NCBI GenBank assembly: GCA_013329905.1
Contig: DUJH01000053.1
Span: forward strand, 31,899-51,818
Source: Candidatus Thalassarchaeaceae archaeon
GTDB taxonomy: Archaea; Thermoplasmatota; Poseidoniia; Poseidoniales; Thalassarchaeaceae
DNA length: 19,920 nt
Reading direction: 5' to 3'
Part shown: one piece after another, positions 1 to 7,377 of the stretch
How positions within the stretch are numbered: the first letter of the stretch is position 1
Layout: the number at the start of each line of letters is the position of its first letter
Position numbers and translations under genes: made by a program
The notes under the pieces: model-generated
The model's database searches: none
What the model was told of the DNA's origin: nothing
The model's input: the letters and a program-made list of their open reading frames with translations, nothing else

Positions 1-53
1 TTGTGTGCCCGATGGAATGGGGAACGCATCCAATCGACAATGACTGCCTTCAC
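1..53 (-). CDS. Probable thiolase (acetyl-CoA acyltransferase), N-terminal fragment
   Basis: Only the first 17 codons are in the window; the gene runs off the left edge. From a GTG at 53-51 the minus strand reads M-KAVIVDWMRSPFHRAH. This resembles the start of classical thiolases (family pattern roughly VVIVDxxRTPxGRxxKG), which cleave or condense 3-ketoacyl-CoA. The frame is closed by a stop at 110-108, so the true start must lie between 107 and the fragment; GTG at 53 fits the family's N terminus exactly. A TATA-like stretch and an inverted repeat lie upstream. The gene is divergent from kptA. The pattern is closer to beta-oxidation-type thiolases than to the archaeal SCP-x-like acetoacetyl-CoA thiolase. 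The call rests on a short match, and the catalytic Cys and His are outside the window. Confidence 0.55.
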   Translation of the reverse strand, partial: MKAVIVDWMRSPFHRAH

Positions 54-87
54 GCACCAAGCGCCGCGCTCTCGCCCAATAACCGTT

Positions 88-96
88 GAGTATAGC
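88..96 (-). promoter_or_regulatory. TATA-like element upstream of the thiolase fragment
   Basis: The minus strand reads GCTATACTC about 35-43 nt upstream of the GTG at 53. This spacing would put the transcription start near 60-65, giving a very short leader as is common in archaea. It is a weak match to the archaeal TATA consensus and is supported only by position. Confidence 0.3.
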
Positions 97-103
97 GTGG
101 CCC

Positions 104-120
104 CGAGTCATTTGGACTCG
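104..120. repeat. Inverted repeat CGAGTC-N5-GACTCG in the thiolase/kptA divergent gap
   Basis: A perfect 6-bp inverted repeat (104-109 and 115-120, loop ATTTG) lies in the 107-nt gap between the divergent thiolase and kptA genes. It sits 7 nt upstream of the TATA-like element of the thiolase. It could be an operator; no T-run follows it, so a terminator is unlikely. Confidence 0.35.
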
Positions 121-160
121 ACCGACGGGTTCATGAAAGGGTCACAATTCGCCGGCCCAT

Positions 161-853
161 ATGATACGCGAATGCACCAACCACGGCTTCTATGCTGACG
201 ACCATCTTTGCCCTGCATGCAACGCAGAAGGACGCTTCATAATGCGTACTGGAGAGCGTAATAGTCTCGCTCGGAGACTCGCTCTTGTTCTACGCCATGC
301 ACCTGAAAAGTTTGACCTTGAAATGGACATCAACGGATGGATCGATGTCAAGGATATCATTCGCCAATTCAAGCAGAGTGGAGGTAAGAGATTCCACTGG
401 CTTCGACCACACCACTTCCGAGCGATTGTCGAAACCGACCCAAAGGGTCGCTACGAAGTTCGTGGCAACACCATCCGCGCCACCTATGGCCATACGGTGG
501 AGATTGAACTCGATTTACCCACAGATAACATCCCTGATGCTCTATACTTCCCTTGTGACCCCGAACAAACCGAGAATCTGTTAGATGTAGGCATCTCACC
601 AGGCGGCCGCGCTCATGTCCACCTTTCTGCATCGATTCGCACAGCAGCAGAGGCCGGCCACGTACACTTCCCCCTGCCTACCATCCTCGAAGTCGATACC
701 GCTCAGATGAATGCAGCCGGCGAAACCATTTGGCACGCAGGAATTACAGTCTATCTGACAGAAAATGTCCCTGCACAATACATCAGCGTCATCGATAACG
801 ACGATCCTGAGTACGTTCTCGCACGCGCACGCTGGGTCGAAGAAGAAGAGTGA
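161..853 (+). CDS. kptA: RNA 2'-phosphotransferase (KptA/Tpt1)
   Basis: Transfers the 2'-phosphate of a spliced RNA to NAD+, giving ADP-ribose 1'',2''-cyclic phosphate. In archaea the enzyme is usually linked to tRNA or RNA repair. The 230-aa protein begins with a small zinc-binding segment (C5, H8, C17, C20) seen in a subset of archaeal KptA proteins. Family signatures follow: SLARRLALVLRHAPE (Arg45-His46), GWIDV, GRYEV...IRATYGH (Arg106) and GGRAHVHLS (Arg150). Together these supply the Arg-His-Arg-Arg set used by Tpt1 enzymes. ATG at 161 is the first in-frame start and preserves the zinc motif. No clear Shine-Dalgarno is visible. The next gene is convergent, 25 nt after the stop. Confidence 0.93.
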   Translation: MIRECTNHGFYADDHLCPACNAEGRFIMRTGERNSLARRLALVLRHAPEKFDLEMDINGWIDVKDIIRQFKQSGGKRFHWLRPHHFRAIVETDPKGRYEVRGNTIRATYGHTVEIELDLPTDNIPDALYFPCDPEQTENLLDVGISPGGRAHVHLSASIRTAAEAGHVHFPLPTILEVDTAQMNAAGETIWHAGITVYLTENVPAQYISVIDNDDPEYVLARARWVEEEE

Positions 854-878
854 ATTTACTCGATTAGCCTTTCTAAGC

Positions 879-1202
879 TCATTCGAATTTACCACAGAGT
901 GGACAGAATTCCAAATCTGCAGCCATCTGTGCATCGCATGAAGAACAGTGTCCATCAGCACTGACGGTAGAGCGTACTTCGCCCTCTGTGACAGCCCTCA
1001 CTGGAGATTCACGCATAATGAATGGGTCTTCGACGATCTGATGCGCCTCAAGGGATTGCCGGAAATTGATACATTCCTGAATCGCACTCTGCAAACGCGT
1101 CATTGTTCGATGACGATCGGCCTTTGAATCAATCTTCTCAGCATCAGCCAAACGGCTCTGTAACCAACGCTGGAATCGCTCAAGCTCGCCATCACTCGTC
1201 AT
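879..1202 (-). CDS. Small C-terminal zinc-ribbon protein, function unknown
   Basis: A 107-aa hypothetical protein. The first ~60 residues are charged and predicted helical (FQRWLQSRLADAEK, then TRLQSAIQECINFRQ). The C terminus carries a rubredoxin-like knuckle pair, CSSC-x9-CPLC, just before the end. That zinc ribbon suggests a nucleic-acid or protein adaptor; no enzyme motif is visible. I chose ATG at 1202; a TTG at 1217 would add five residues (MLREI). The gene faces kptA tail-to-tail and is divergent from IPK, so it forms its own transcription unit. Reality is supported by the zinc motif and tight fit between neighbours, but I do not recognise the family. Confidence 0.7.
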   Translation of the reverse strand: MTSDGELERFQRWLQSRLADAEKIDSKADRHRTMTRLQSAIQECINFRQSLEAHQIVEDPFIMRESPVRAVTEGEVRSTVSADGHCSSCDAQMAADLEFCPLCGKFE

Positions 1203-1289
1203 GATTTCCCGAAGCAACCAGAGGCAATGAAGGTGACCTATTCCAGATGTCGCTCAGCCGCATAAGCCAAAGAGGCGAGCCATGTGGCG

Positions 1290-2093
1290 ATGATGACGAA
1301 GATGGCTCATCTGCTCATCAAATTCGGTGGCGGCTTGATTACCGACAAGTCTGCAATGAAGACAATAGACGCTGATGTCATCGCAGATCTTGCGAACTTG
1401 ACTCAGCAACTCATATCTCAAGGGCACGCTATCACAATAGTTCACGGGGCAGGATCATTTGGTCATCTAAAAGCCAAGAAGTGGAGAATAGCCCAGGGTG
1501 CTGATGAGACAATTCTGACCGAACAAATCCTCGCAGTTGATTCAATTCGGCAAGATATGCTTGAACTAGACTCAATCCTCTGCAAAGCCCTTGAACAACA
1601 AAACATCGAGATACGAAATCTCCCACCCTCACAATGGGCACGTGAAACTGGACCTGACTTCACCGGATCACTAACACCGATTACAAATTGTCCAAGAGAT
1701 ATCGTCGCAGTCACCTTTGGTGATGTAGTGGACTGCGAACCCCCGAAGCGATTTGGAATCCTCTCAGGAGACGATCTAATGGTCCGAATCGCTCAAGAAT
1801 CTCAATCAATCACTCACTGTATCTTCCTACTTGGAGACGCAGAAGGTCTACTCAGTGCACCACCTTCTGATTCGTCGGCAGAATTAATCCCAATTTGGAA
1901 GCCAAAACACGAGATTTCTGGAGAGCATGACTCCACTGTGGATGTAACTGGAGGAATTTTTCTCAAGCTTGAAAGTGCAGCAATGATTGCACAAAATGTT
2001 GAACATGTTTGGTTGCTCGATGGAAGGGAAACTGGCCGCGTAATGCAATTACTGACTGAAGGCACAACTCGCGGAACGCGAATCATGCTTTGA
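1290..2093 (+). CDS. Isopentenyl phosphate kinase
   Basis: Phosphorylates isopentenyl phosphate to IPP with ATP, the last kinase step of the archaeal mevalonate pathways. The protein is an amino-acid-kinase-fold enzyme of about 267 aa. Visible marks are LLIKFGGGLITDKS near the N terminus (phosphate-binding glycines), IVHGAGSFGH whose last His corresponds to the conserved substrate-phosphate His of IPK, the FGILSGDDLMVRIA segment, FLLGDAEGLL and the DVTGGIFLKLESA segment near the C terminus. The frame is open from a GTG at 1284; ATG codons at 1290, 1293 and 1302 are alternatives, and MAHLLIKFGGG (1302) would match the family length best. It lies just upstream of the isomerase/prenyl synthase fusion, the next steps of the same pathway, though that gene has its own TATA box. 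Confidence 0.93.
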   Translation: MMTKMAHLLIKFGGGLITDKSAMKTIDADVIADLANLTQQLISQGHAITIVHGAGSFGHLKAKKWRIAQGADETILTEQILAVDSIRQDMLELDSILCKALEQQNIEIRNLPPSQWARETGPDFTGSLTPITNCPRDIVAVTFGDVVDCEPPKRFGILSGDDLMVRIAQESQSITHCIFLLGDAEGLLSAPPSDSSAELIPIWKPKHEISGEHDSTVDVTGGIFLKLESAAMIAQNVEHVWLLDGRETGRVMQLLTEGTTRGTRIML

Positions 2094-2124
2094 CACAATC
2101 AACCTTCGACTACTGGCCATTCTG

Positions 2125-2132
2125 ATTATATG
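2125..2132 (+). promoter_or_regulatory. TATA box of the Idi-GGPPS fusion gene
   Basis: ATTATATG in the 68-nt gap after IPK, centred about 33 nt before the ATG at 2162. With the usual 25-nt TATA-to-start spacing the transcript would begin around 2153-2157, so the mRNA would be nearly leaderless. This agrees with the lack of a good Shine-Dalgarno there. Confidence 0.5.
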
Positions 2133-2161
2133 GGACTCCCATCCCGAGCGAATTGAGAGAT

Positions 2162-3850
2162 ATGTCTGATTCAGACCGCGCACTCACCGACTACGACTCA
2201 TCCCAAGCGGGGATGATGGTAGAGGCTTGCCTCTGTCTCGATGAGAACGATGCTGTGATTGATACGGCAAGCAAATTGCAGACACATCTTGGAGAGGGTA
2301 TTCGCCACCGTGCTTTCAGTGTGCTGATTTACGATTCAAAAGGTCGTCTTCTTGTTCAACAACGCGCCTCAGAGAAAATCACCTTCCCTAGCGTCTGGGC
2401 TAACTCGTGTTGCAGTCATCCACTGGACATAGCCGGAGAAAATGGGGATGCGGTCGAGGGAGTCAAAGAGGCGGCTCAACGAAAATTGGAGCAGGAACTT
2501 GGTATCCCTCGCTCAGTAACCGACTCATGGGAATTCAATCACATTGGTCGCTTCGAATACAAGTGTCGCTGGAACGCGGAATGGGTCGAACATGAGATTG
2601 ATCACGTGATGATTGTGAAAGCTGATTGTGAAGTTGATTTCAATCGTAATGAGATTCAAGCCATTGAATGGTTGGATGATGCTGGATTGAAAGCAATGAT
2701 GACCCGAAAAGGCCGATGGAAGAGCCAATTAATCGCACCTTGGTTTGAGGCAATCTTTGAGAATTACCTCGATGGTGGCGATGCAAACATCGATGAAGTA
2801 ATCTCTAATGCGCGCACGGACATAATTAGGTGTGGAGAATTGTCAGTGACGCATCCCTCTAATTCTGCTGCTAATGTTCTAGCTGCTTTGGGAGAACACC
2901 GTGATATTGTCGAAGGAGTCATTCACGAAAATCTCGGTAAAATTCAGCAGAAGCGACTACGAAGTGCAATGTCACACCTTTTCACCGGCGGCGGCAAAAG
3001 ATTGCGTGCAATTATGCCGCGCCTCGTGGGTGATGCTGTTGGTAATGGCCATGAAGGCCATTACACGTTAGGAGCTTGTATCGAAATCATTCACAATTTC
3101 ACTTTGGTTCATGATGACATCATGGATCAAGATCCGATACGCCGCGGTTTGGATGCTGTGCACATCGCCTATGATGATGCGACTGCTATCAATGCAGGAG
3201 ATGCCATGCTCGCTCTTGGCTTCGAGATGCTTGCTGATAGCGAACACATCGAAGACTCACAACTTCGCCACGTTGTCAGCACCATTGGCGAAATGGTAAG
3301 GAAAGTTGCCGAAGGCCAACAGGAAGATTTTGAATTCGAAGATCGTGATTCAGTCTCCGAAGATGAATACATCGCGATGATTGCAGGTAAAACCAGTGCG
3401 ATGTTCGAAACTTGCGCTGAAACCGGAGCGATTCTGGCTGGTGCTGACACTCCGACCGTCAATAATATGGCCAAGTGGGGACTCAATTTGGGTCTGTGCT
3501 TCCAAATTATGGACGATTATATCGATATGGTCAGTGATACTGAGACACTGGGTAAGCCAGCCGGCTCAGATATTGTTCAGGGCAAGCGCACACTAATTGC
3601 TATCCATGCACTTGAGAGTGGGGCAGACCTACCTACATTTCGCAAATTATTCGGCACAGAGTCTGATCCAAATGAAGAATTGGCAAACGCTGTTGCTGAA
3701 TTACAAGAGAATGGTTCGATTCGCTATGCCCTCGACAGAGCCATGGAACATCACAAAATCGCTCACGACTGCCTTGATTCACTAAGCGAATCGCCTGCAG
3801 TTGAAATTCTGCGAGATATGACGGATTTCCAACTCGTTAGAATCAACTAA
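2162..3850 (+). CDS. Fused type 1 IPP isomerase - geranylgeranyl diphosphate synthase
   Basis: One 562-aa ORF holds two isoprenoid enzymes. Residues ~1-215 are a type 1 (Nudix-fold) isopentenyl-diphosphate isomerase: TFPSVWANSCCSHP contains the catalytic Cys84, FEYKCRW the conserved Tyr, VEHEID the Glu145 equivalent, and EAAQRKLEQELGIP the Nudix-like helix. Residues ~240-562 are a trans-prenyltransferase: GGGKRLR (276-282), first Asp motif DDIMD (318-322), second DDYID (451-455). Phe at -5 and Thr at -4 before the first motif match archaeal type I GGPP synthases. The fusion would convert IPP to DMAPP and condense them to GGPP, the precursor of archaeal lipids and carotenoids. ATG at 2162 is preferred over TTG at 2153. 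The two halves share one frame without interruption. Confidence 0.95.
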   Translation: MSDSDRALTDYDSSQAGMMVEACLCLDENDAVIDTASKLQTHLGEGIRHRAFSVLIYDSKGRLLVQQRASEKITFPSVWANSCCSHPLDIAGENGDAVEGVKEAAQRKLEQELGIPRSVTDSWEFNHIGRFEYKCRWNAEWVEHEIDHVMIVKADCEVDFNRNEIQAIEWLDDAGLKAMMTRKGRWKSQLIAPWFEAIFENYLDGGDANIDEVISNARTDIIRCGELSVTHPSNSAANVLAALGEHRDIVEGVIHENLGKIQQKRLRSAMSHLFTGGGKRLRAIMPRLVGDAVGNGHEGHYTLGACIEIIHNFTLVHDDIMDQDPIRRGLDAVHIAYDDATAINAGDAMLALGFEMLADSEHIEDSQLRHVVSTIGEMVRKVAEGQQEDFEFEDRDSVSEDEYIAMIAGKTSAMFETCAETGAILAGADTPTVNNMAKWGLNLGLCFQIMDDYIDMVSDTETLGKPAGSDIVQGKRTLIAIHALESGADLPTFRKLFGTESDPNEELANAVAELQENGSIRYALDRAMEHHKIAHDCLDSLSESPAVEILRDMTDFQLVRIN

Positions 3851-3852
3851 GA

Positions 3853-3877
3853 AAAACTGACGATTGAAAAAGTTCCT
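3853..3877 (-). terminator. U-rich terminator region after EF-2
   Basis: Downstream of the EF-2 stop the minus strand shows two T-runs, ACTTTTTC and AGTTTTTC, about 15 nt apart. U-rich tracts without a needed hairpin are the usual archaeal terminator. The gap also separates the convergent fusion gene (ends 3850) from EF-2 (ends 3904). Confidence 0.5.
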
Positions 3878-3903
3878 CGCCCTGGAGCGTGGGTTTTCTG
3901 CAA

Positions 3904-6168
3904 TCAATCGGTGTAGTAAGCTTCGTCAGGTGTATCAGGCTTCAAGCCCTTGCGCTCACGAATCTCTCCGACTGTCTTATCGAGAAGTGACATGGGCAAA
4001 ATCTCGAAGCCGGCGTTCTCGGTGTTCCAGACTGCTCGACCCTGAGTGGCTGCGCGAATATCGTTAGAGAAGCCGAATGTCTCTGCGACTGGCATCTTTC
4101 CGATGACTGAGGCTGTACCACCATCTACTGGCATGTCCTCAATGACGCCACGGCGTGTGGTAACCTCGCGTGTAACACCGCCAATGACATCGTTAGGAGC
4201 GTCAATACGGATATTCTGCATCGGCTCGAGAATAACTGGGCGAGAGCGGATTAGTGCACCACGGCAGGCATTGCGGACCGCTGGGATAGTCTGAGCAGGA
4301 CCACGGTGGATTGCATCTTCGTGCAACTTTGCGTCAACGAGTCGCATCATGACTCCCATTAGTGGCTCCTCGGCGAGAGGTCCCTTCTTGCAGACTTCAT
4401 TGAAGCCCTCAATTATGAGTTCACGAGTTTCGTGCAAGTTCTGAATACCCTTTGTATCGTTGACCAGCACATTTGTTCCGTTGATTGCGTAGATTTTGCG
4501 CATCAAGTTCTTCTCCATTCCAAATTCGGCGAACTTGTCTCCGACGGACTTTGAATCCTTGTTACGGACAGTACCGTCGCCGAAGTGACCCTCGCGCATA
4601 GCTTGGACGACATCAGTTGAGAGAGGCTCAGCCTCGATGTAGAATCTGTTGTGACGGTTAGGGGACTTGCCCTCGAATGCTCGGCCGTCATTATTCGATT
4701 CAATGCACTCTCGGTAAACGACGATCGGTTCGCTGACCTTGACCTTGATTCCCTGTTCCTCTTCGAGGCGATAAACTGTGATTTCAAGGTGCAACTCGCC
4801 CATACCAGCAAGCAAAGCCTCACCAGTCTCAGCATTGGTGGAAACTTGTAGAGATGCGTCGGCCTTAGCCAATCCACGCAAAGCGTCGATAAACTTCGGG
4901 AGATCTTTCATCGCCTTCGGTTCGACAGCAACGGTAACGACTGGTTCCGAGTAGTGGCGGATTGCCTCAAATGGCTCAGCATCTTTTTCTCGAGCGATTG
5001 TTACACCGGCTGCAGCACTACGAATTCCAGTTATTGCGGCGATGTTTCCAGCACTGACATGTGAAACTTGAATTCGGTCACTGCCAACCATCATACTAAC
5101 TTGTTGAACTCGCTCAGCCTTAGCGCCGCCTATAGCCCAGAGAGATTCACCGTGTTTGATAGAGCCAGAATAGACTCGGCCAACCGCAACCTCTCCTGCG
5201 TGAGGGTCCATCCAAATTTTGGTAATCATAAGAGAGAGAGGTCCATCGATATCACACTCGAGCATCGCCTTACCCTCAATTGTCTCAAGATCACCCTGCC
5301 AGATGTTCGGGATGCGGTACTTCTGTGCCACGATCGGAGAAGGAAGCTGCTCTACAGCCATGTCGAGAAGAACCTCGTGAACTGGAGCCTTCTTTGAAAG
5401 AGCCTTCTGGTCGTCATTAGCGCAGTGTTCAAAGATATCCGTGAAGTTCAGGCCAGTCTTCTTCATGTAAGGAATGGACATTCCCCAATTGTAGTATGCA
5501 GAACCAAATGCAACGGTTCCGGCACCAACACTGACTTGCCAATCCTTTGCGACTTCTTCAGGAGCGAAGGTTTGGATTAGTTTGTTGACCTTGACGATGA
5601 TCTTTTCAAAACGCTGCATCATCTCTGGTCCATCGATTTGCAATTCGTTAATCAAGCGGTCGACCTTGTTGATGAAAAGAACAGGACGAACCTTCTCTTT
5701 CAGAGCCTGGCGAACCACAGTCTCAGTCTGAGGCATGGTTCCTTCGACTGCACAAGCGAGGATGATGCAGCCATCGACGGCTCGCATAGCTCGAGTAACG
5801 TCTCCACCGAAGTCGACGTGACCGGGCGTATCTATGAGATTAATCAGGTAATCGTTCGTCTTTGGCTTGGTTTTTTCCTTGTCATCCCAGAGAAGGTTGC
5901 CATCATCATCTGCTTCCTGAATAGCGTGAACCATCGAAGCGCTCGCTGCGTTGATTGTGATACCACGAGCGCTCTCTTGCTCATCGAAGTCAAGGACACG
6001 GGATTTTCCCGCAAGGTCCTCGGACATCATTCCAGCACCAGCAATCAAATTGTCTGATAGTGTGGTCTTACCATGGTCGATGTGAGCAGCAATAGCAAGG
6101 TTGCGAATTCGCTCTCGAGTGTGCATGACTTCGGTCGCTCTTGCGATGTTGTCTTCCTTACGGCCCAT
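3904..6168 (-). CDS. fusA: Translation elongation factor 2 (aEF-2)
   Basis: GTPase that drives ribosomal translocation. The 754-aa protein has the archaeal/eukaryal EF-2 start (MGRKEDN...RIRNLAIAAHIDHGKT; P-loop 28-35), switch II DTPGH (113-117) and NKVD (167-170), then domains II-V. Domain IV contains HEDAIHRGPAQ, whose His621 lies at the position modified to diphthamide. It is about 20 residues longer than typical archaeal EF-2, partly from an acidic/lysine-rich insert around residues 86-105. ATG at 6168 is preceded by GAGGT with 5-nt spacing. It follows rpsL and rpsG as in the classic str cluster, but a 114-nt gap with a palindrome and TATA-like box suggests its own promoter. The dph6 gene that finishes diphthamide is at 16837. 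Confidence 0.98.
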   Translation of the reverse strand: MGRKEDNIARATEVMHTRERIRNLAIAAHIDHGKTTLSDNLIAGAGMMSEDLAGKSRVLDFDEQESARGITINAASASMVHAIQEADDDGNLLWDDKEKTKPKTNDYLINLIDTPGHVDFGGDVTRAMRAVDGCIILACAVEGTMPQTETVVRQALKEKVRPVLFINKVDRLINELQIDGPEMMQRFEKIIVKVNKLIQTFAPEEVAKDWQVSVGAGTVAFGSAYYNWGMSIPYMKKTGLNFTDIFEHCANDDQKALSKKAPVHEVLLDMAVEQLPSPIVAQKYRIPNIWQGDLETIEGKAMLECDIDGPLSLMITKIWMDPHAGEVAVGRVYSGSIKHGESLWAIGGAKAERVQQVSMMVGSDRIQVSHVSAGNIAAITGIRSAAAGVTIAREKDAEPFEAIRHYSEPVVTVAVEPKAMKDLPKFIDALRGLAKADASLQVSTNAETGEALLAGMGELHLEITVYRLEEEQGIKVKVSEPIVVYRECIESNNDGRAFEGKSPNRHNRFYIEAEPLSTDVVQAMREGHFGDGTVRNKDSKSVGDKFAEFGMEKNLMRKIYAINGTNVLVNDTKGIQNLHETRELIIEGFNEVCKKGPLAEEPLMGVMMRLVDAKLHEDAIHRGPAQTIPAVRNACRGALIRSRPVILEPMQNIRIDAPNDVIGGVTREVTTRRGVIEDMPVDGGTASVIGKMPVAETFGFSNDIRAATQGRAVWNTENAGFEILPMSLLDKTVGEIRERKGLKPDTPDEAYYTD

Positions 6169-6208
6169 TCTCTCAACCTCTGGTTGGCCCGGCGACCTGA
6201 CTTTGGTT

Positions 6209-6215
6209 CATAAAG
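6209..6215 (-). promoter_or_regulatory. TATA-like element upstream of EF-2
   Basis: The minus strand reads CTTTATG about 41-47 nt before the EF-2 ATG. Transcription would begin near 6185, leaving a ~17-nt leader that still contains the GAGGT Shine-Dalgarno. A large palindrome abuts it on the upstream side. Confidence 0.4.
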
Positions 6216-6219
6216 CCGA

Positions 6220-6240
6220 TTGTATCACTACGTGATACAA
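6220..6240. promoter_or_regulatory. 21-bp palindrome upstream of EF-2 (putative operator)
   Basis: Perfect 9-bp arms TTGTATCAC (6220-6228) and GTGATACAA (6232-6240) flank a TAC centre. It is in the rpsG/EF-2 gap, 4 nt upstream of the TATA-like CTTTATG. No T-run follows, so it does not look like a terminator of rpsG. Its inner half-site CAC-TAC-GTG resembles palindromes before rpsL and rrp4 in this window. Confidence 0.6.
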
Positions 6241-6282
6241 GGGTTGTCGATTCTGATGAACTCAAAGTCGAGATGCTGAATA

Positions 6283-6891
6283 TCAGCGTGCTGAAGCAGC
6301 GATGCGCTCAATCTCATCCTTCTTGCCGACTGCAAAAGAAGCGACATCACCAGCAGCCGCCTTATTGAGCTCGGAAGTGATTCCCTGAGTCAGTGTGCGT
6401 GTGCTCTTTGCAGTGGCGGAAGCGCAACCCTTGGAGAGGTTTCGCAGTGCCACGTCGAGGCGGCGACTTGGAGATGAATCAACTGCTTTTGGCTGGCTGA
6501 CTGCACCGAACTTGATGCGAGTAGTCTCCTCACAAGGAGCAGAGTGAACGATTGCGTTGATGAAGTGCTGAAGTGGATTCTCTCCGGTGCGCTCAGCAAT
6601 ATTGTCCAGAGCCGCCTCGAAGGCTTTAGCACAGTGTTGCTTCTTACCACTGAACTTCCCTGATCGCATCAGATTGTTGATGAAGCGTTCAATGACCGAA
6701 AGCTTAGCCTTTCCGAACCAAGCATTGGCGTGGCGACCACCGCTGTGCGGGGTGCCGATTGTTGTGAGATTGATGTAAGGTGCAAGACCTGGATCATCAC
6801 AAACAACATCGGAAGCATCCCACTTTCCGAAGACCATAGTACCGATACCCGCGATTGGAGCTTCCTGCTGAACTTCTTCCGTTTCCGACAT
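6283..6891 (-). CDS. rpsG: 30S ribosomal protein S7 (archaeal S7/eS5 family)
   Basis: Small-subunit head protein that nucleates assembly of the 16S rRNA 3' domain and lines the E site. The 202-aa protein has the archaeal S7 hallmarks: VFGKWDASDV near the N terminus, GRHANAWFGKAKLSVIERFINNLMRSG, NPLQHFINAIVHSAPCEETTRI and the C-terminal RRLDVALRNLSKG...AAASAR-like tail. ATG at 6891 is preferred to GTG at 6900, because AGGTGA (6897-6902) then forms a Shine-Dalgarno 5 nt upstream; that site also contains the rpsL stop codon, so the two genes are translationally coupled. Confidence 0.97.
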   Translation of the reverse strand: MSETEEVQQEAPIAGIGTMVFGKWDASDVVCDDPGLAPYINLTTIGTPHSGGRHANAWFGKAKLSVIERFINNLMRSGKFSGKKQHCAKAFEAALDNIAERTGENPLQHFINAIVHSAPCEETTRIKFGAVSQPKAVDSSPSRRLDVALRNLSKGCASATAKSTRTLTQGITSELNKAAAGDVASFAVGKKDEIERIAASAR

Positions 6892-6896
6892 GATGC

Positions 6897-6902
6897 TCAC
6901 CT
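6897..6902 (-). promoter_or_regulatory. Shine-Dalgarno of rpsG overlapping the rpsL stop
   Basis: AGGTGA on the minus strand, 5 nt before ATG 6891; its last three bases are the rpsL TGA. It decides the rpsG start in favour of ATG over the GTG at 6900, which lies inside the site. Confidence 0.6.
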
Positions 6903-7337
6903 GATTGGCTTCTCTTTTCGGCCCCTGACCATCTCATCTAGAGATACTCCGTTAACCTTGATGACCTTGAATCGAACACCAGGAAGGTCACCATACGAAC
7001 GACCCATGCGTCCTCCGATACCCTCGACGAGAACCTCGTCGTGCTCATCAATGAATGAAATTGCACCATCACCTGGTGCAAACGCAGTCAGTTTGTTACC
7101 TGTGCGAATCAGTGAAATTTTTACTGCCTTACGAATTCCTGAATTGGGCTGCTTAGCCTCAATTCCGACCTTCTCAATGACAATTCCCTTGGCTTGAGTC
7201 GAACCGCGAAGTGGGTCGTGCTTGAGGATTCCACCTTGGCGCCTCTTGGTCTCTCGACTCTTGAATTTCCGCTCCTTCCAGCGAAACCGCTTGCGGTCCT
7301 TCTTCATCTTTGGTCCAGAGAACAATCCACGACCCAA
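6897..7337 (-). CDS. rpsL: 30S ribosomal protein S12 (archaeal S12/eS23 family)
   Basis: Decoding-centre protein. The 146-aa sequence is typical of archaeal S12: GRGLFSGPKMKKDRKRFRW at the N terminus, EKVGIEAKQPNSGIRKAVK (the conserved loop at the A site), FAPGDGAISFIDEHDEVLVEG, and the C-terminal NGVSLDEMVRGRKEKPIR. The start appears to be TTG at 7337, because that residue aligns with the family MGKGL start and GAGGTG lies 7 nt upstream; ATG at 7307 would remove a conserved basic N terminus. It leads the rpsL-rpsG pair and is divergent from the UbiD-family gene, with a clear TATA box. Confidence 0.97.
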   Translation of the reverse strand: MGRGLFSGPKMKKDRKRFRWKERKFKSRETKRRQGGILKHDPLRGSTQAKGIVIEKVGIEAKQPNSGIRKAVKISLIRTGNKLTAFAPGDGAISFIDEHDEVLVEGIGGRMGRSYGDLPGVRFKVIKVNGVSLDEMVRGRKEKPIR

Positions 7338-7377
7338 AACACAGCACCTCGAAGGAACGCCCCGCCGACCTACCCCC

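Noticed and set aside
1..111. Minus-strand frame from ATG 111 running off the left edge
   Set aside because: Open for 37 codons but without a recognisable pattern, and it lies in another frame over the thiolase start, so only one can be real.
54..160. Possible tRNA in the left intergenic gap
   Set aside because: One arm-like hairpin exists, but no T-arm consensus, acceptor pairing or CCA-compatible end could be matched on either strand.
1..198. Plus-strand open frame of 65 codons at the left edge
   Set aside because: It starts at a TTG at the very edge, overlaps the kptA start and resembles nothing; the opposite strand reads a convincing thiolase N terminus instead.
864..876. TTAG-CCTTT-CTAA hairpin between kptA and the zinc-ribbon gene
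   Set aside because: A 4-bp AT-rich stem without a clear T-run is too weak to call a terminator.
4503..4877. Long antisense-frame ORFs inside EF-2 (also 5068-5397 and 5638-6057)
   Set aside because: They are shadows of EF-2 codon usage, with no family resemblance and no ribosome binding sites.
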